A stretch of 38,153 nt of DNA. It comes from Acidimicrobiaceae bacterium (lineage in GTDB: Bacteria > Actinomycetota > Acidimicrobiia > Acidimicrobiales > RAAP-2). The position numbers and the translations under genes are program-made. Positions 1-11,081 of the stretch are shown here, piece by piece. Under the pieces are notes generated by a model that did no database searches, was not told the DNA's origin, and saw only the letters and a program-made list of their open reading frames with translations. The DNA lies in contig PKYK01000058.1 of NCBI GenBank assembly GCA_003133665.1, positions 1 to 38,153 on the forward strand, read 5' to 3'. The first letter of the stretch is position 1. Every line of letters begins with the position of its first letter.

Positions 1-17
1 CTAGTTGGTCAATACAT

Positions 18-647
18 CTAGTCGTGGTGCGGCAGTAGCCAGTTCGCGACCAGTTCGGGCGCTCGATCGCTCCACTCTTCGGCCGTGATGGCGTAGCGAG
101 CGTGGTCTTCCCAGGCACCGTCGATCTCCAGGTAGCGTTCGGCCACCCCTTCGAATCGCAGGCCCAGTTTCTCGACGACCCTGCGCGAGGGCGCGTTGCG
201 CGGGATGATGTTGACCTCGATGCGGTGTAGGCGAAGCGACTCGAACGCGTACTGCAACGTGGTCACCACGGCCTCGGGCATCAGTCCCTGGCCGGCCGCG
301 GCCTGATCGATCCAGTAGCCGATGTAGGCCGACTGCAGCGGACCGCGCTGGATCGACGAAAGGGTGATCTCGCCCACGAATCGCCCGTCGACGAAGATAC
401 CGAAGCCGAAACCCGTGCCCATCTGGCGTTCCCGCTCACGGACCGCGCAGCGGCTGACGAAGCTGCGCCGATCCTCGGGCAGGTGCGACGAGTGAGCCGA
501 GCGCGGTTCCCATTTCAAGAGCCAGTCGTGACAGCGCGCACGGACTTCGGCCCAGCCCTCGTAGTCCGTCTCGGTCATCGTGCGAAGCACCACGCGTCGA
601 CCGTGCAGCGAGATTGGCGAATAGATCACACTACGCGTGGTCACCAT
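18..647 (-). CDS. GNAT N-acetyltransferase, RimJ/RimL type
   Basis: A 209-residue GNAT-fold acetyltransferase predicted to transfer acetyl from acetyl-CoA to a protein N-terminus or a small amine. The acetyl-CoA loop is QAAAGQGLMP at residues 115-124. The RimJ/RimL-type C-terminal block NAPSRRVVEKLGLRFEG is at 151-167. The ATG start has a good ribosome binding site, GAGGA, 8 nt upstream. The gene follows ppx by 26 bp on the same strand and is probably the last gene of that run. The match to ribosomal-protein acetyltransferases is at family level only; the substrate cannot be read from the sequence, so no gene symbol is given. Confidence 0.85.
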   Translation of the reverse strand: MVTTRSVIYSPISLHGRRVVLRTMTETDYEGWAEVRARCHDWLLKWEPRSAHSSHLPEDRRSFVSRCAVRERERQMGTGFGFGIFVDGRFVGEITLSSIQRGPLQSAYIGYWIDQAAAGQGLMPEAVVTTLQYAFESLRLHRIEVNIIPRNAPSRRVVEKLGLRFEGVAERYLEIDGAWEDHARYAITAEEWSDRAPELVANWLLPHHD

Positions 648-673
648 GGACGATTCCTCACTCCCCCATCGTG

Positions 674-1621
674 TCAGGTACGCGGGTCCGACGCACGTTG
701 CTCCTTCAGGAGCGACTGCGCGATGCCGTCGAGGATGTCGTTCTCCGACGTCAGCACCTCATCAACGCCCAAGCGGCCCATCACGGCATCGAGCACGTAG
801 AGCCCGGCCGGCAGGACGTCCTCGCGGCCCGCCACCATGCCCGGGCGGGCCAAGCGGGCACTGGGCGATTCACCCGCCAGGGTGTCGCGCCACCACTCGA
901 CCGTGGACCTGGTGAGCAGTCGGTGGTGCACCGCCTCGCGGTCGTAGGTCGTGATGCGGGCGTCGAGTTGGGCGAGGGTCGCGACCGTTCCGGCCAACCC
1001 GACCAGGCGGACGCGACCGACGACCGTGGCGAACGCCGGCTGGGCCGCCCATGCTCGATCGAGTTCGGACTCGATCATGGCGCGCCCCGCGGCGTCGCCT
1101 TCGGGCGTGACCACGTCACGTCCGAGCGCGCGTTCGGTGATGCGCACGCACCCGAGTTGCATCGAATAGCTGTGCATCGTGCCGTCCAGCACCACGGCGA
1201 GTTCGGTGGAACCACCGCCGATGTCAACGATCATCGTCGGCCTGAGGTCGGCCACCAGGTCGGCCGTCGCCCCGGCGTACGACAGCGACGCCTCCTCGTC
1301 GCCGCTCAGGAGAGTCGCGTCGACCCCGGTGATGCGACGGGCCTCGTCGAGGAACGCTGCGCCGTTGGAGGCGTCGCGCACCGCCGAGGTGGCGACCAGC
1401 AGGCCCCGGGTGACGCCGCACTCGTTCATCAGCGTCCGGTACTCGCCCAACACGTCGTACGTGCGCTTGAGAGCCTCCTCGGTCAACGTGCCCGACGCGT
1501 CCACACCCTGGCTCAGACGGGTGATGCGCATCTCGCGTCGAATCGTGACCTGGCCGCTCGTGACGATCAGGAGTCGCGTGGAGTTGCTGCCGCAGTCGAG
1601 GGCGGCGACGGTTTCAGTCAC
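674..1621 (-). CDS. ppx: Exopolyphosphatase / pppGpp phosphohydrolase family (Ppx/GppA)
   Basis: A 315-residue protein of the ASKHA-fold Ppx/GppA family, which removes terminal phosphates from polyphosphate or from pppGpp. Visible motifs are LDCGSNSTRLLI at residues 8-19 (phosphate 1), SGDEEASLSY at 106-115 and DIGGGSTEL at 133-141 (phosphate 2). I chose the GTG at 1621 because it lies immediately before the conserved N-terminal motif and overlaps the DUF501 stop by 8 bp; an upstream in-frame start would add 24 unconserved residues. The length is that of the short actinobacterial single-module forms. The order eno-ftsB-DUF501-ppx is the same as in mycobacteria, where the orthologue is Ppx2. 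Confidence 0.92.
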   Translation of the reverse strand: MTETVAALDCGSNSTRLLIVTSGQVTIRREMRITRLSQGVDASGTLTEEALKRTYDVLGEYRTLMNECGVTRGLLVATSAVRDASNGAAFLDEARRITGVDATLLSGDEEASLSYAGATADLVADLRPTMIVDIGGGSTELAVVLDGTMHSYSMQLGCVRITERALGRDVVTPEGDAAGRAMIESELDRAWAAQPAFATVVGRVRLVGLAGTVATLAQLDARITTYDREAVHHRLLTRSTVEWWRDTLAGESPSARLARPGMVAGREDVLPAGLYVLDAVMGRLGVDEVLTSENDILDGIAQSLLKEQRASDPRT

Positions 1622-2095
1622 GAACGTCCAGCACCTCCAGTGTCGGCAGGCCAACTGTCTCGGCGACGAGCGCTCCCACCGGATCGTCCGCACCGACCAA
1701 GAAGTTCGCCAGATGAGCGTGCAGGCACTTCACCCCGACCCGCGTGCCCCCGACGCCACCCTCGGCCTGGACGAGCTCCGTTCGCACCGTCGCCTCGCGC
1801 CGTTGCTGCGCGTAGGAGTCGTGGGCCCGTCGCAGGTGTTCGGCGTCGACGAGGTCCTCGAAACGGTGCACGCCCCCGTTGCCTTCGAGGCGGCTCACGG
1901 CGTCGTGCAATTCGCGATCGACGAGCCAGTACAGGGTGGGCATGGGCGTGCCGTCACGCAGGTGCGGCTCGTTCTCGATCACGACCGGCGAGCCGTCCAC
2001 GCGCTGCACGACGACCGCGCAGCGACCGGCCAGCGCTCGACCGAGCAGGTCCTCTATCGCGGCGAGTTCGTCGGGCGATGCGTCACGAAAGGTGC

Positions 2096-2105
<10 letters not shown>
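1614..2105 (-). CDS. DUF501 family protein
   Basis: A 163-residue protein of the DUF501 family, conserved across Actinobacteria between the FtsB-like gene and ppx. Family features visible are the block RCAVVVQRVDGSPVVIEN near residue 30, the segment TPMPTLYWLVDRELHDAVSRLE, and the late segment VGVKCLHAHLANFLVGADDPVG with its Cys and two His. The biochemical function is unknown; I do not assign one. The likely start is a TTG at 2105 that overlaps the end of ftsB by 10 bp. No Shine-Dalgarno is visible, so translational coupling is likely. The stop overlaps the ppx start by 8 bp. Confidence 0.85.
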
Positions 2106-3860
<1,755 letters not shown>

Positions 3861-3883
3861 CTAACGCTACTCGCCGAGGGCAA

Positions 3884-5275
3884 TTATTCGTCGCCGCGAC
3901 CCTCGCGGTGGCGGATCTCGTCGCGCAGCAAGCGGGCTCGTTCGCGCAGCACGCCTTCAAGATCCACGCCCGCCCACTGCGCGGCGTCGAGCATCGCGGT
4001 CAGCGCGTCACCCCACGCCGGTGCGACGTCGGATGACGACGCCGCGTCATTGGCCGGGTCACTCGTGAACTCGAGCGAACCCAGGGCGCTGAGCGCGCGC
4101 GCGCGCGCGGCGGCGCCGTCGAGGAGTTCCACGTCGACGAGGGCGGCCTTGCGCAGCAGCTTCGCGTAGAGCGTGAGGGCCGGCAACTGCCACGCGATGC
4201 CATCGGTCACGCTCTCGCGACCCTTCTCGTCCCGCTTCAGCACCTCCCAGCGGGTGGCGACCTCGTTCGAACTCGCGACCTGCACGTCGCCGAAGACGTG
4301 GGGGTGGCGACCGATCAACTTGTCGCGAACGCCGTCGGCGATCGTGGCGAGACTGAACAGTCCCTCCTCGTCACCCAGTTCCGCGTGAAAGACGATCTGG
4401 AAGAGCAGGTCGCCCAACTCCTCCTCCACGTGGACCGCGGCGGCGTCGAGCGGCGCGCCGCTCGCCTCGAGTCGAACGAAGGTCTCGAGGGCGTCGAGGG
4501 TCTCGTACGCCTCTTCGAGCAGGTGGCGGGTGAGCGACGCGTGCGTCTGCTCTTGGTCCCACGGACACTCCCGGCGAAGACGCCGCATGAAGTCGACGAG
4601 GTCGTCGGTCGCCTCACCGGCGGTGCGCAGACCGTCGATCCAGAGCGACGTCAGGTGGTCGGCTTGGCCGAACGAGGTCAGCTCCCTGGCCGAGAGCACG
4701 GTGATGACCTCGTCGGGTAGCCCCACGTGGTGGAGCACGGTGACCTCGGTCGAGGGTGCCAATCGATCGGCGACGGTGGCCAGGACCTCGGGGGCGTAGG
4801 TCTGCAGGACCAGTAGGGGTCCGGGGCCGCGGAAGGGCTCGCTCGAGGCGAGGGCGTCCACCACCCGAAGCCCCGCGGTCATCGGGTCGCGCCCGAGTGC
4901 GGCGCAGACCACGTCGATGACCGAGACGGCGGGCTCGCAGACGGTGCGCACGCCGGATCGCTCCCGCACCAGTTCGACCGTCCGTTCGGCGACCACCGGT
5001 GAACCGGGCACGACGTACACGACCTCGCCGTTGGGCGAGGATGAAGCCAGGGACACCAGATCATCGGCGATGTCGCGGTAGAGCTCTTCGAACGATGCGG
5101 CCCGGTCGTACCAGTCGTCGTAGCTCGCCACGTCGGCGAATCCGCGCGCCGCCGGGTGGATGCGCGTGCGAAGCCGCACCACGGGCGATTCGCTGATCAA
5201 CCGCAGCGCGCGCGTCGTGACGAGGTCGAGGTCACCGGGACCCAGACCGACGACGCGAACGATCGGCGTGGTCAC
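3884..5275 (-). CDS. mazG: Tetrapyrrole-methylase-like / MazG nucleotide pyrophosphohydrolase fusion
   Basis: A 463-residue two-domain protein like YabN/MazG of Gram-positive bacteria. Residues 5-215 are a tetrapyrrole (corrin/porphyrin) methylase-like domain with VVGLGPGDLDLVT at 8-20 and YVVPGSPVVAERTV at 87-100. Residues 225-460 are MazG, an NTP pyrophosphohydrolase: CPWD at 237-240, EEAYE at 254-258, EEELGD at 284-289 and RHPHVFGD at 323-330, followed by WEVLKRDEK. The Mg-binding acidic motifs are intact, so hydrolysis of NTPs to NMP and PPi is expected; the methylase half has no known substrate in this fusion. The GTG start overlaps the previous stop by 4 bp. A (GC)7G tract lies within the MazG coding part at 4093-4107. 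Confidence 0.92.
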   Translation of the reverse strand: MTTPIVRVVGLGPGDLDLVTTRALRLISESPVVRLRTRIHPAARGFADVASYDDWYDRAASFEELYRDIADDLVSLASSSPNGEVVYVVPGSPVVAERTVELVRERSGVRTVCEPAVSVIDVVCAALGRDPMTAGLRVVDALASSEPFRGPGPLLVLQTYAPEVLATVADRLAPSTEVTVLHHVGLPDEVITVLSARELTSFGQADHLTSLWIDGLRTAGEATDDLVDFMRRLRRECPWDQEQTHASLTRHLLEEAYETLDALETFVRLEASGAPLDAAAVHVEEELGDLLFQIVFHAELGDEEGLFSLATIADGVRDKLIGRHPHVFGDVQVASSNEVATRWEVLKRDEKGRESVTDGIAWQLPALTLYAKLLRKAALVDVELLDGAAARARALSALGSLEFTSDPANDAASSSDVAPAWGDALTAMLDAAQWAGVDLEGVLRERARLLRDEIRHREGRGDE

Positions 5276-6360
5276 TTATACGTGCTGGCGCTGGCCGTCG
5301 ACAGGGCGGCGGCGGACTTCACGTCGGCCGCCGCAGGGGTCGCCGGAGCGAAGACCGTGGGACCGTTGGTCCCCAGTCCCCATCGCCCGAACGCGGGATC
5401 AACGGCAACGGCGGCTTGGTAGAGGATCTTCTCCTTCACGGTGTTCGCCGAGCTGGCGTTGGCGTTTCGAAGATCCGCGAGCACCATCGACGCGGCCTGG
5501 GCGAAGGGGGTCGTGGTCCGCTTGGTGGGCGCCACGTAGAGCGCGTAGGTGGTGCCGCTCAACACCACCGACTGGGGCGTCGTCGGAAACGAATTGAGCG
5601 CCGTCGTCACCACGTCGGCGCGGACGCTGGCGTACGAACTTGACGACGGCGCGAAGCAGCCGTACGCGCCACCGTTCTTGGCCGACGAGTCGACCGAGAA
5701 CTGCCGGGCGAGCGCCGCCACCGACTTGCCGCTCGCTTGAGCATTCGAGAACGCCGCGACCTGCGCGGGCGTCACCAGCGCGACGCTGATGCAGATCGTG
5801 TCGTAGGACGACGCGTGCGAGGCGTAGTACGCCCGCATCGAGGCGGTCGTGAGCGGAATCGTGGAGTTGAGCTTGCTCACCAGATAGAGCGACGCCGCCT
5901 GGGCCTCGATCTCCGCGTTGCGCATTTCGGCGGGCATCTCGGCCAGGGCCTGAGCTGACGTTCCGGGACAGTTCAGCTGGTTGGCCGCGGCGGCCTGGGT
6001 CATCTCGCCTTCGAGCGACGACGTCGCCACGGCCAGGGCCCTGGCGTCCGGTTGGTACTTCCACTGCCTGCGCACGAACTGACCGATGGCGATGCCCTCG
6101 ATGCGCAGGTTCGACCAGGCCGCCGCGCCCGACGCCGCCAACGTCGCGCCGCCAGCCCCCCGGGTGAAGTTCGCCGGAGCAAGCCCCGTCAGGTAGCACT
6201 CGATAGTCGGCGTGGCCGCGATGGCGGCCAGCTCGGAGCGAAATGTCGACCCCGTGACGCCAGCCCCGCTCACACTGATCCCCGACGATGCGTTGCTCAG
6301 TCCGAAGGCTGCAGCCCCGGCGAGCGAGAGAACGAGCAGGGCAATGAGGCGGCGCACCAC
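5272..6360 (-). CDS. Secreted SurA/parvulin-like chaperone, probably non-catalytic
   Basis: A 362-residue exported protein. An N-terminal hydrophobic stretch (RRLIALLVLSLAGAAAFGL) is a signal peptide or anchor. A SurA_N-like helical region follows (about 30-180). A degenerate parvulin-type rotamase domain covers about 190-290: AYYASHASSYDTICISVALV, then SVAALARQFSVDSSAKNGGAYGCF, matching the family pattern of a hydrophobic LV strand, an A..FS.D segment and GGxLGxF. The conserved parvulin His in the SHILV position reads SVALV here, and the C-terminal one is not obvious, so isomerase activity is doubtful. Four Cys (IECY, LNCP, TICI, YGCF) could form two disulfides. It lies between mfd and mazG, the place occupied by a lipoprotein in mycobacteria. 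GTG start; the mazG start overlaps its stop. Confidence 0.7.
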   Translation of the reverse strand: MVRRLIALLVLSLAGAAAFGLSNASSGISVSGAGVTGSTFRSELAAIAATPTIECYLTGLAPANFTRGAGGATLAASGAAAWSNLRIEGIAIGQFVRRQWKYQPDARALAVATSSLEGEMTQAAAANQLNCPGTSAQALAEMPAEMRNAEIEAQAASLYLVSKLNSTIPLTTASMRAYYASHASSYDTICISVALVTPAQVAAFSNAQASGKSVAALARQFSVDSSAKNGGAYGCFAPSSSSYASVRADVVTTALNSFPTTPQSVVLSGTTYALYVAPTKRTTTPFAQAASMVLADLRNANASSANTVKEKILYQAAVAVDPAFGRWGLGTNGPTVFAPATPAAADVKSAAALSTASASTYK

Positions 6361-6380
6361 TTCATGCTACCGAGTGGCGA

Positions 6381-9300
6381 CTACTCGGCTGCCGGCACGG
6401 CGAGCGTCTCGCGCAACAGGGTCAGCAGCGCCACGGGGGAAGCCCCGTCCAGGGGCACCTCCAGACGCAGCTCCTTCGTTGTCTCGTCGTACGCGCGCGA
6501 GCCGTGACGTCGGCGCAGTCGAACCTGTTGGCTGAGCGAGAGATCCAGCGGCGCCATCGTGACGATCGGTCTTGAACGGACGCCGACCTTGACCGGCTTC
6601 ACCGCCACCGAATGCACCCCGAGTTCGAGGCACGCCAGACGCAGTTCGGCGAGCTCCAAGAGTCCTTCGGCGGCCCGGGGCAGCGGCCCGTAGCGGTCGA
6701 GCCACTCGTCGCGAAGATCGCCGAGTTCCTCCGTCGTCTTCACCCCGGCCAGACGACGGTAGGCCTCCAGTCGGGCATCGTCGGCCTCGACGTACTGCTT
6801 GGGCAGGTGGGCCTCGCCCGGCACGTCCAGATTGATGGTGACGACCTCGGGGACCACGAAGCCCTTGGCGTCGGCGACCGCCTCGGCGACGAGTTGCACG
6901 TAGAGGTCGTAGCCGACCGCGGCGACGGGGCCGGACTGGTCGTGCCCGAGAAGGTTGCCGGCGCCGCGGATTTCGAGGTCGCGCATGGCGATCTTGAAGC
7001 CGCTGCCGAGCGCCGTGTTGTCGCCGATGGTGCGCAGTCGTTCGAAGGCCGTCTCGGAGAGAACCTGATCGGCGGGATAGAAGAGGTAGGCGTACGCGCG
7101 TTTTCCGCTGCGTCCGACACGACCGCGCAGTTGGTGCAACTGGCCGAGACCCAACCGCTCGGCGTGGTCGACGATCAGGGTGTTCACCGACGGCAGGTCG
7201 ATCCCCGACTCCACGATGGTCGTGCAGACCAAGGCGTCAAAGCGCCTCTCCCAGAAATCCACCATCACCCGTTCGAGCGTTCCCTCGTCCATCTGGCCGT
7301 GGGCCACGGCGATGCGCGCATCGGGCACCAGTTGACCGAGGCGCTTGGCGACCTGATCGATGTCCGAGACGCGATTGTGCACGAAGAAGACCTGTCCCTC
7401 GCGAAGCAGCTCCCGGCGAACCGCTTCGACGATGGCCGCCTCGTCGTACTCGCCCACGTGCGTGAGGATGGGACGTCGATCCGCGGGGGGCGTCGTCACC
7501 ATCGAGAGATCGCGTATCCCCGCGAACGCCATCTCGAGCGTGCGTGGGATGGGGCTCGCGCTCAACGTCAACACGTCCACGCCCACCGAACGGGCCTTGA
7601 TCGCCTCCTTGTGACTCACCCCAAAGCGCTGCTCTTCGTCGACGACCAGCAGGCCCAGGTCCTTGAAGACGACGTTCTCGGACAGCAGGCGGTGCGTGCC
7701 GACGACCACGTCGACGGATCCGTCTTTCAAGCCTCGCAACGTCGCGCTCGCTTCGGCGTCGTCGACGAAACGGCTCAGCAGGGCAACCTTGACGGGGAAT
7801 CCCGCAAAACGATCGGTCATGGTGGCGAAGTGCTGGCTGGCGAGAAGGGTCGTGGGCACCAGGATGGCGGCCTGCTTGTTGTCCTGGACCGCCTTGAAGA
7901 TGGCGCGCAACGCGATCTCGGTCTTGCCAAAGCCCACGTCGGCACATATCAGACGGTCCATGGGGCGGGGCTGTTCCATGTCGGCCTTCACGTCCTCGAT
8001 GGCTTGGGCCTGGTCGGCCGTCAGGGTGAAGGGGAAGAGTGCCTCCATCTCGTGCTGCCACGCGGTGTCGGGGCCGAAGGCGTGGCCCACGGCGACCGAG
8101 CGCTGCCGGTAGAGGTCGACGAGTTCCTGAGCCACCAGGTACGCCGCGGCGCGGGCCTTGGCCCTGGTCTTTTGCCACTCCACGCCGCCCATTCGCGAGA
8201 GGGCGGGCGCGTCGCCGCCCGAGTACGGCGTCAGTGCGTCGATCTGCTCGGTGGGCCAGTAGCTGCGTCCGTCCTTGAACTCGAGAATGAGGTAGTCGCG
8301 CGTCGTGCCGCTGATGGAACGAGTGGTCGTTCCCGAGAACTTGGCGACGCCGTGCTGGCGGTGGACCACGTAGCTGCCGATGGCCAGGTCGTCAAAGAAG
8401 CCGTCGACGTTGCGCGCTCGCGTTCGCGCCACGCGGTGCACGGAGCGCCGACCGGTGAGGTCGCTCTCGCTCCAGACCACGATCTCGGGTTCGTCGAGAC
8501 CGAACCCCGACGGCAGGTTGCTCTCGAGCACACTGAGGCGAACGTCGAGCACCTTGTCGGGATTCGTCGTGACCTCGAGCCCTTCGCCGCGCAGCTGCTC
8601 GGCCATACGTTCAACCGCCGCCGGATTACTCGTCAGCACCACGCCCCGGCGGCGCGACGACCAGGTGCGCACGTGCGCCGCAATCCGCGAGGGATCGCCC
8701 TGGACGACCGGTGGTGAGGTGATGGCGAGCCCCGTGCTGGTGAGCCCGCGCGCTGATCCGTCGAGCGCGATGGTCACCCGTCCCTCGAGCACGTCGTCCC
8801 ACGGCGCGTGCAGGAGGGGGACCTCCGTGGTCGCCTGCCACGTGGCGGCGACGGCGTTGGTCAGCTCTCGCTCCTCGTCCAGGAGTTCGATGAGGCGCCG
8901 ACGAACCCGTTCGGGCTCGACCACGATGCAGGTGACGTCATCGAGTTCGTCGAGCAGCGTTCGGGGCTGGGTGACGAAGAGCGGCATCCAGCCCTCCATC
9001 CCGTCGAAGATCTGCCCGGTGGCGAGCCGGTCGAAACTCGACCGCCCCCACGGGGCGCTGGCCACCAGGGCTTCGGCCCGTTCCCTCGTCGCCTCATCGG
9101 GAATCCATTCGCGCGCGGGCGCCACGAGCGCGTGGTCGAGGTCGGCGAGCGACCGTTGGTTGGCGATGTCGAACGACGTGAGCCGCTCCACCTCGTCGCC
9201 GAAGAAGTCGAGACGGATGGGCTGGTCGCCCTGGGCGGGCCACACGTCGACAATGCCGCCGCGAACCGCGAACTCGGCGCGATGCTCGACCAGACTCTCG

Positions 9301-9776
9301 CGACGGTAGCCCACCGCCACCAACTGCCCGATGAACGCGTCACGGTCCAGTGGGCCCCCGCGCGTCACCTCGATTGGCGCGCGCAACGGTTCGGGCGGGA
9401 GCAGCTGGGCAATGGAGCGAGCGGACGCCACCACCACCCGCGGCCGGTCGGGGCGACCGAGCCGCCAGCGCAGCATGGCGCGTGTCGCCATCACCGCGCT
9501 GTCGGGGCTGACCCGTTCGAGCGGGTGGGTGTCCCAGCCCGGCCACACCACCACGTCGCCGTCGCTCCCCAGCAGCGCCGCGACGGCGTCGCGCAGCTGC
9601 TCGGCCTCGGTGGAGGTCGCGGTCACCGCCACGACGAAGGGTGCTTCGAGCGCGTAGGCGGCGACGGCGAGCGGCGTGGCGTAACCGCTCGGGGTGAACG
9701 ATCCCGACGCGTTCGCCGCACGAACGGCCGGCCCCACGAGTTCGAGTACCCGCCGCAGTCCTCGCGATTCAGCCAC
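6381..9776 (-). CDS. mfd: Transcription-repair coupling factor Mfd
   Basis: A 1131-residue DNA translocase that removes RNA polymerase stalled at lesions and recruits UvrA; length typical of the family. Domains in order: UvrB-like N-terminal modules (about 1-350), an RNA-polymerase-interacting CarD-like domain beginning near residue 468 with YVVHRQHGVAKFSG, a superfamily 2 helicase with Walker A ICADVGFGKTE near 610-617 and the DEEQ box VVDEEQRFG near 712, the motif VI region QLRGRVGRSGKRAYAYL, and the C-terminal TRCF domain (YRRLAGVKTTEELGDLRDEW). The GTG start overlaps the pth stop by 8 bp, indicating coupled translation. Confidence 0.98.
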   Translation of the reverse strand: MAESRGLRRVLELVGPAVRAANASGSFTPSGYATPLAVAAYALEAPFVVAVTATSTEAEQLRDAVAALLGSDGDVVVWPGWDTHPLERVSPDSAVMATRAMLRWRLGRPDRPRVVVASARSIAQLLPPEPLRAPIEVTRGGPLDRDAFIGQLVAVGYRRESLVEHRAEFAVRGGIVDVWPAQGDQPIRLDFFGDEVERLTSFDIANQRSLADLDHALVAPAREWIPDEATRERAEALVASAPWGRSSFDRLATGQIFDGMEGWMPLFVTQPRTLLDELDDVTCIVVEPERVRRRLIELLDEERELTNAVAATWQATTEVPLLHAPWDDVLEGRVTIALDGSARGLTSTGLAITSPPVVQGDPSRIAAHVRTWSSRRRGVVLTSNPAAVERMAEQLRGEGLEVTTNPDKVLDVRLSVLESNLPSGFGLDEPEIVVWSESDLTGRRSVHRVARTRARNVDGFFDDLAIGSYVVHRQHGVAKFSGTTTRSISGTTRDYLILEFKDGRSYWPTEQIDALTPYSGGDAPALSRMGGVEWQKTRAKARAAAYLVAQELVDLYRQRSVAVGHAFGPDTAWQHEMEALFPFTLTADQAQAIEDVKADMEQPRPMDRLICADVGFGKTEIALRAIFKAVQDNKQAAILVPTTLLASQHFATMTDRFAGFPVKVALLSRFVDDAEASATLRGLKDGSVDVVVGTHRLLSENVVFKDLGLLVVDEEQRFGVSHKEAIKARSVGVDVLTLSASPIPRTLEMAFAGIRDLSMVTTPPADRRPILTHVGEYDEAAIVEAVRRELLREGQVFFVHNRVSDIDQVAKRLGQLVPDARIAVAHGQMDEGTLERVMVDFWERRFDALVCTTIVESGIDLPSVNTLIVDHAERLGLGQLHQLRGRVGRSGKRAYAYLFYPADQVLSETAFERLRTIGDNTALGSGFKIAMRDLEIRGAGNLLGHDQSGPVAAVGYDLYVQLVAEAVADAKGFVVPEVVTINLDVPGEAHLPKQYVEADDARLEAYRRLAGVKTTEELGDLRDEWLDRYGPLPRAAEGLLELAELRLACLELGVHSVAVKPVKVGVRSRPIVTMAPLDLSLSQQVRLRRRHGSRAYDETTKELRLEVPLDGASPVALLTLLRETLAVPAAE

Positions 9777-10392
9777 GAACGCCGTTCACCCTGCGTTGCG
9801 CGTCATCCAAGTCGTAGTCCAGCAGCGTCTCGATGGCGTCGGCGGCGCGCTCGACGTCTTGGGCCAAGGCGGCCTTGCGGGCTCCGGTCAGTCGTGCGAG
9901 CACGTAGTCGGCGCCCTGTCCCTTGGTGTGGGGCTTGCCGATGCCGATGCGCAGTCGCGCGAACTCATTGGTCCCCAGGGTCTGGGCAATGGATCGAAGG
10001 CCGTTGTGGCCGGCCAGTCCCCCTCCCTGCTTCAGCTGGAGACGACCGGGTTCGAGGTCGAGCTCGTCGTGGGCAATGACGAGTCGCGAGAGGTCGTCGA
10101 GGGACGTGCGACGCAACAGGGGCGGCAGCGCGGCACCCGACTCGTTCATGAACGTCGTCGGGACCGCCAGCGTCACCGGCCCGCGCGGCGTGGGGATGGT
10201 GACGGTCAGGGCCCGTTGACGGCGTTCGAGCGTGAGACTGACACCACGGCGCTTGGCCACGAGGCGCACGGCGTCACCGCCGACGTTGTGGCGCGATCCC
10301 TGATACTCCTCGCCGGGATTGGCGAGACCGACAACGACGAGGGTACTGGCGCTGCCTCGACGACCGTCCTCACGTGAGCGCCGAAGCGCCAC
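9769..10392 (-). CDS. pth: Peptidyl-tRNA hydrolase
   Basis: A 207-residue Pth1-family enzyme that recycles peptidyl-tRNA released by drop-off. All active-site residues are visible: Asn25 and His35 in NPGEEYQGSRHNVGG, Asn83 in FMNESGAAL, Asp109 in IAHDELDLEPG, and the GGGLAGHNGLRS segment. The GTG start at 10392 gives a 17-residue basic extension before the conserved LVVVGLANPG strand; no closer start codon is in frame. Only 6 bp separate it from the rplY stop, and no Shine-Dalgarno is evident, so it is probably coupled to rplY, the usual partner of pth in Actinobacteria. Confidence 0.95.
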   Translation of the reverse strand: MALRRSREDGRRGSASTLVVVGLANPGEEYQGSRHNVGGDAVRLVAKRRGVSLTLERRQRALTVTIPTPRGPVTLAVPTTFMNESGAALPPLLRRTSLDDLSRLVIAHDELDLEPGRLQLKQGGGLAGHNGLRSIAQTLGTNEFARLRIGIGKPHTKGQGADYVLARLTGARKAALAQDVERAADAIETLLDYDLDDAQRRVNGVRG

Positions 10393-10398
10393 GGCGAA

Positions 10399-10992
10399 CT
10401 AGACCGCAGCTTCGGCAGTGCCCGCCGTCTTGGCGACACGACCGGGCCGGGTGGTCACCACGGACGCCGTTGGGTCACCCGCCGGCACGACACCGCTGGG
10501 CAGCAGGACGTCACTCACGCGAATGGCACCACCGACCTTGAGGTCCGAGATGTCAACGTCAATGTGCGTGGGGATCTGGTCCGGGCGAGTACTGATCTCC
10601 AGACTGAACATCTGCTGGTCAACTTCCCAGTCGGCGTGACGGACTTCCACCGCGTCACCAATGACGTGCAGCGGCACCTCCGCCAGGACCGCCTGGTTGG
10701 GGTCGATGACCTGGAAGTCGATGTGCGCGACGGTCCCGCGCACCGGATGACGCTGAATCTCGCGCGCCATCACCAGGAACTTCTTGCCGTCGGCGTTGAG
10801 CTCGATCAGGGAGTTGAGTCCCTGCTCGCCCGAGACGGCGGTGCGAAACGACTTGGCGTCCACCGCGATCGGCAGCGAGGCGACGCCGTGGCCGTAGACC
10901 ACGGCCGGAATCGCACCGGACTGACGGAGGCGGCGCGAGTTGCGTGAACCCTGCTCTCGACTCGTCGACGCGTTCAACGTGACCTGCGACAT
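10399..10992 (-). CDS. rplY: 50S ribosomal protein bL25 (Ctc/TL5 type)
   Basis: A 197-residue long-form bL25 that binds 5S rRNA at the central protuberance. The N-terminal bL25 domain (about 1-92) contains RRLRQSGAIPAVVYGHG and RHPVRGTVAHIDFQVID. The C-terminal beta domain of the Ctc/TL5 form (about 93-180) contains RPDQIPTHIDVDISDLKVGG. The last 15 residues are Ala/Thr-rich, as is common. ATG start with a strong AGAGGAG 6 nt upstream. The 89-bp gap to prs contains TAGACT, a possible -10, and a GCCCC/GGGGC hairpin at 11019-11031 in the putative leader, so this gene may start its own transcript running through pth, mfd and beyond. Confidence 0.96.
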   Translation of the reverse strand: MSQVTLNASTSREQGSRNSRRLRQSGAIPAVVYGHGVASLPIAVDAKSFRTAVSGEQGLNSLIELNADGKKFLVMAREIQRHPVRGTVAHIDFQVIDPNQAVLAEVPLHVIGDAVEVRHADWEVDQQMFSLEISTRPDQIPTHIDVDISDLKVGGAIRVSDVLLPSGVVPAGDPTASVVTTRPGRVAKTAGTAEAAV

Positions 10993-11081
10993 GAATACTC
11001 CTCTAACGAATGGCTGGCGCCCCGAGGGGGCCGTGCACAGGAGAACGAGTCTAGCCCGCCGGCCGTACCGGCCCTTTCGCG

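Noticed and set aside
6612..8717. 701-codon open frame on the plus strand
   Set aside because: Antisense to mfd, whose helicase motifs are complete; the translation has no recognisable domain.
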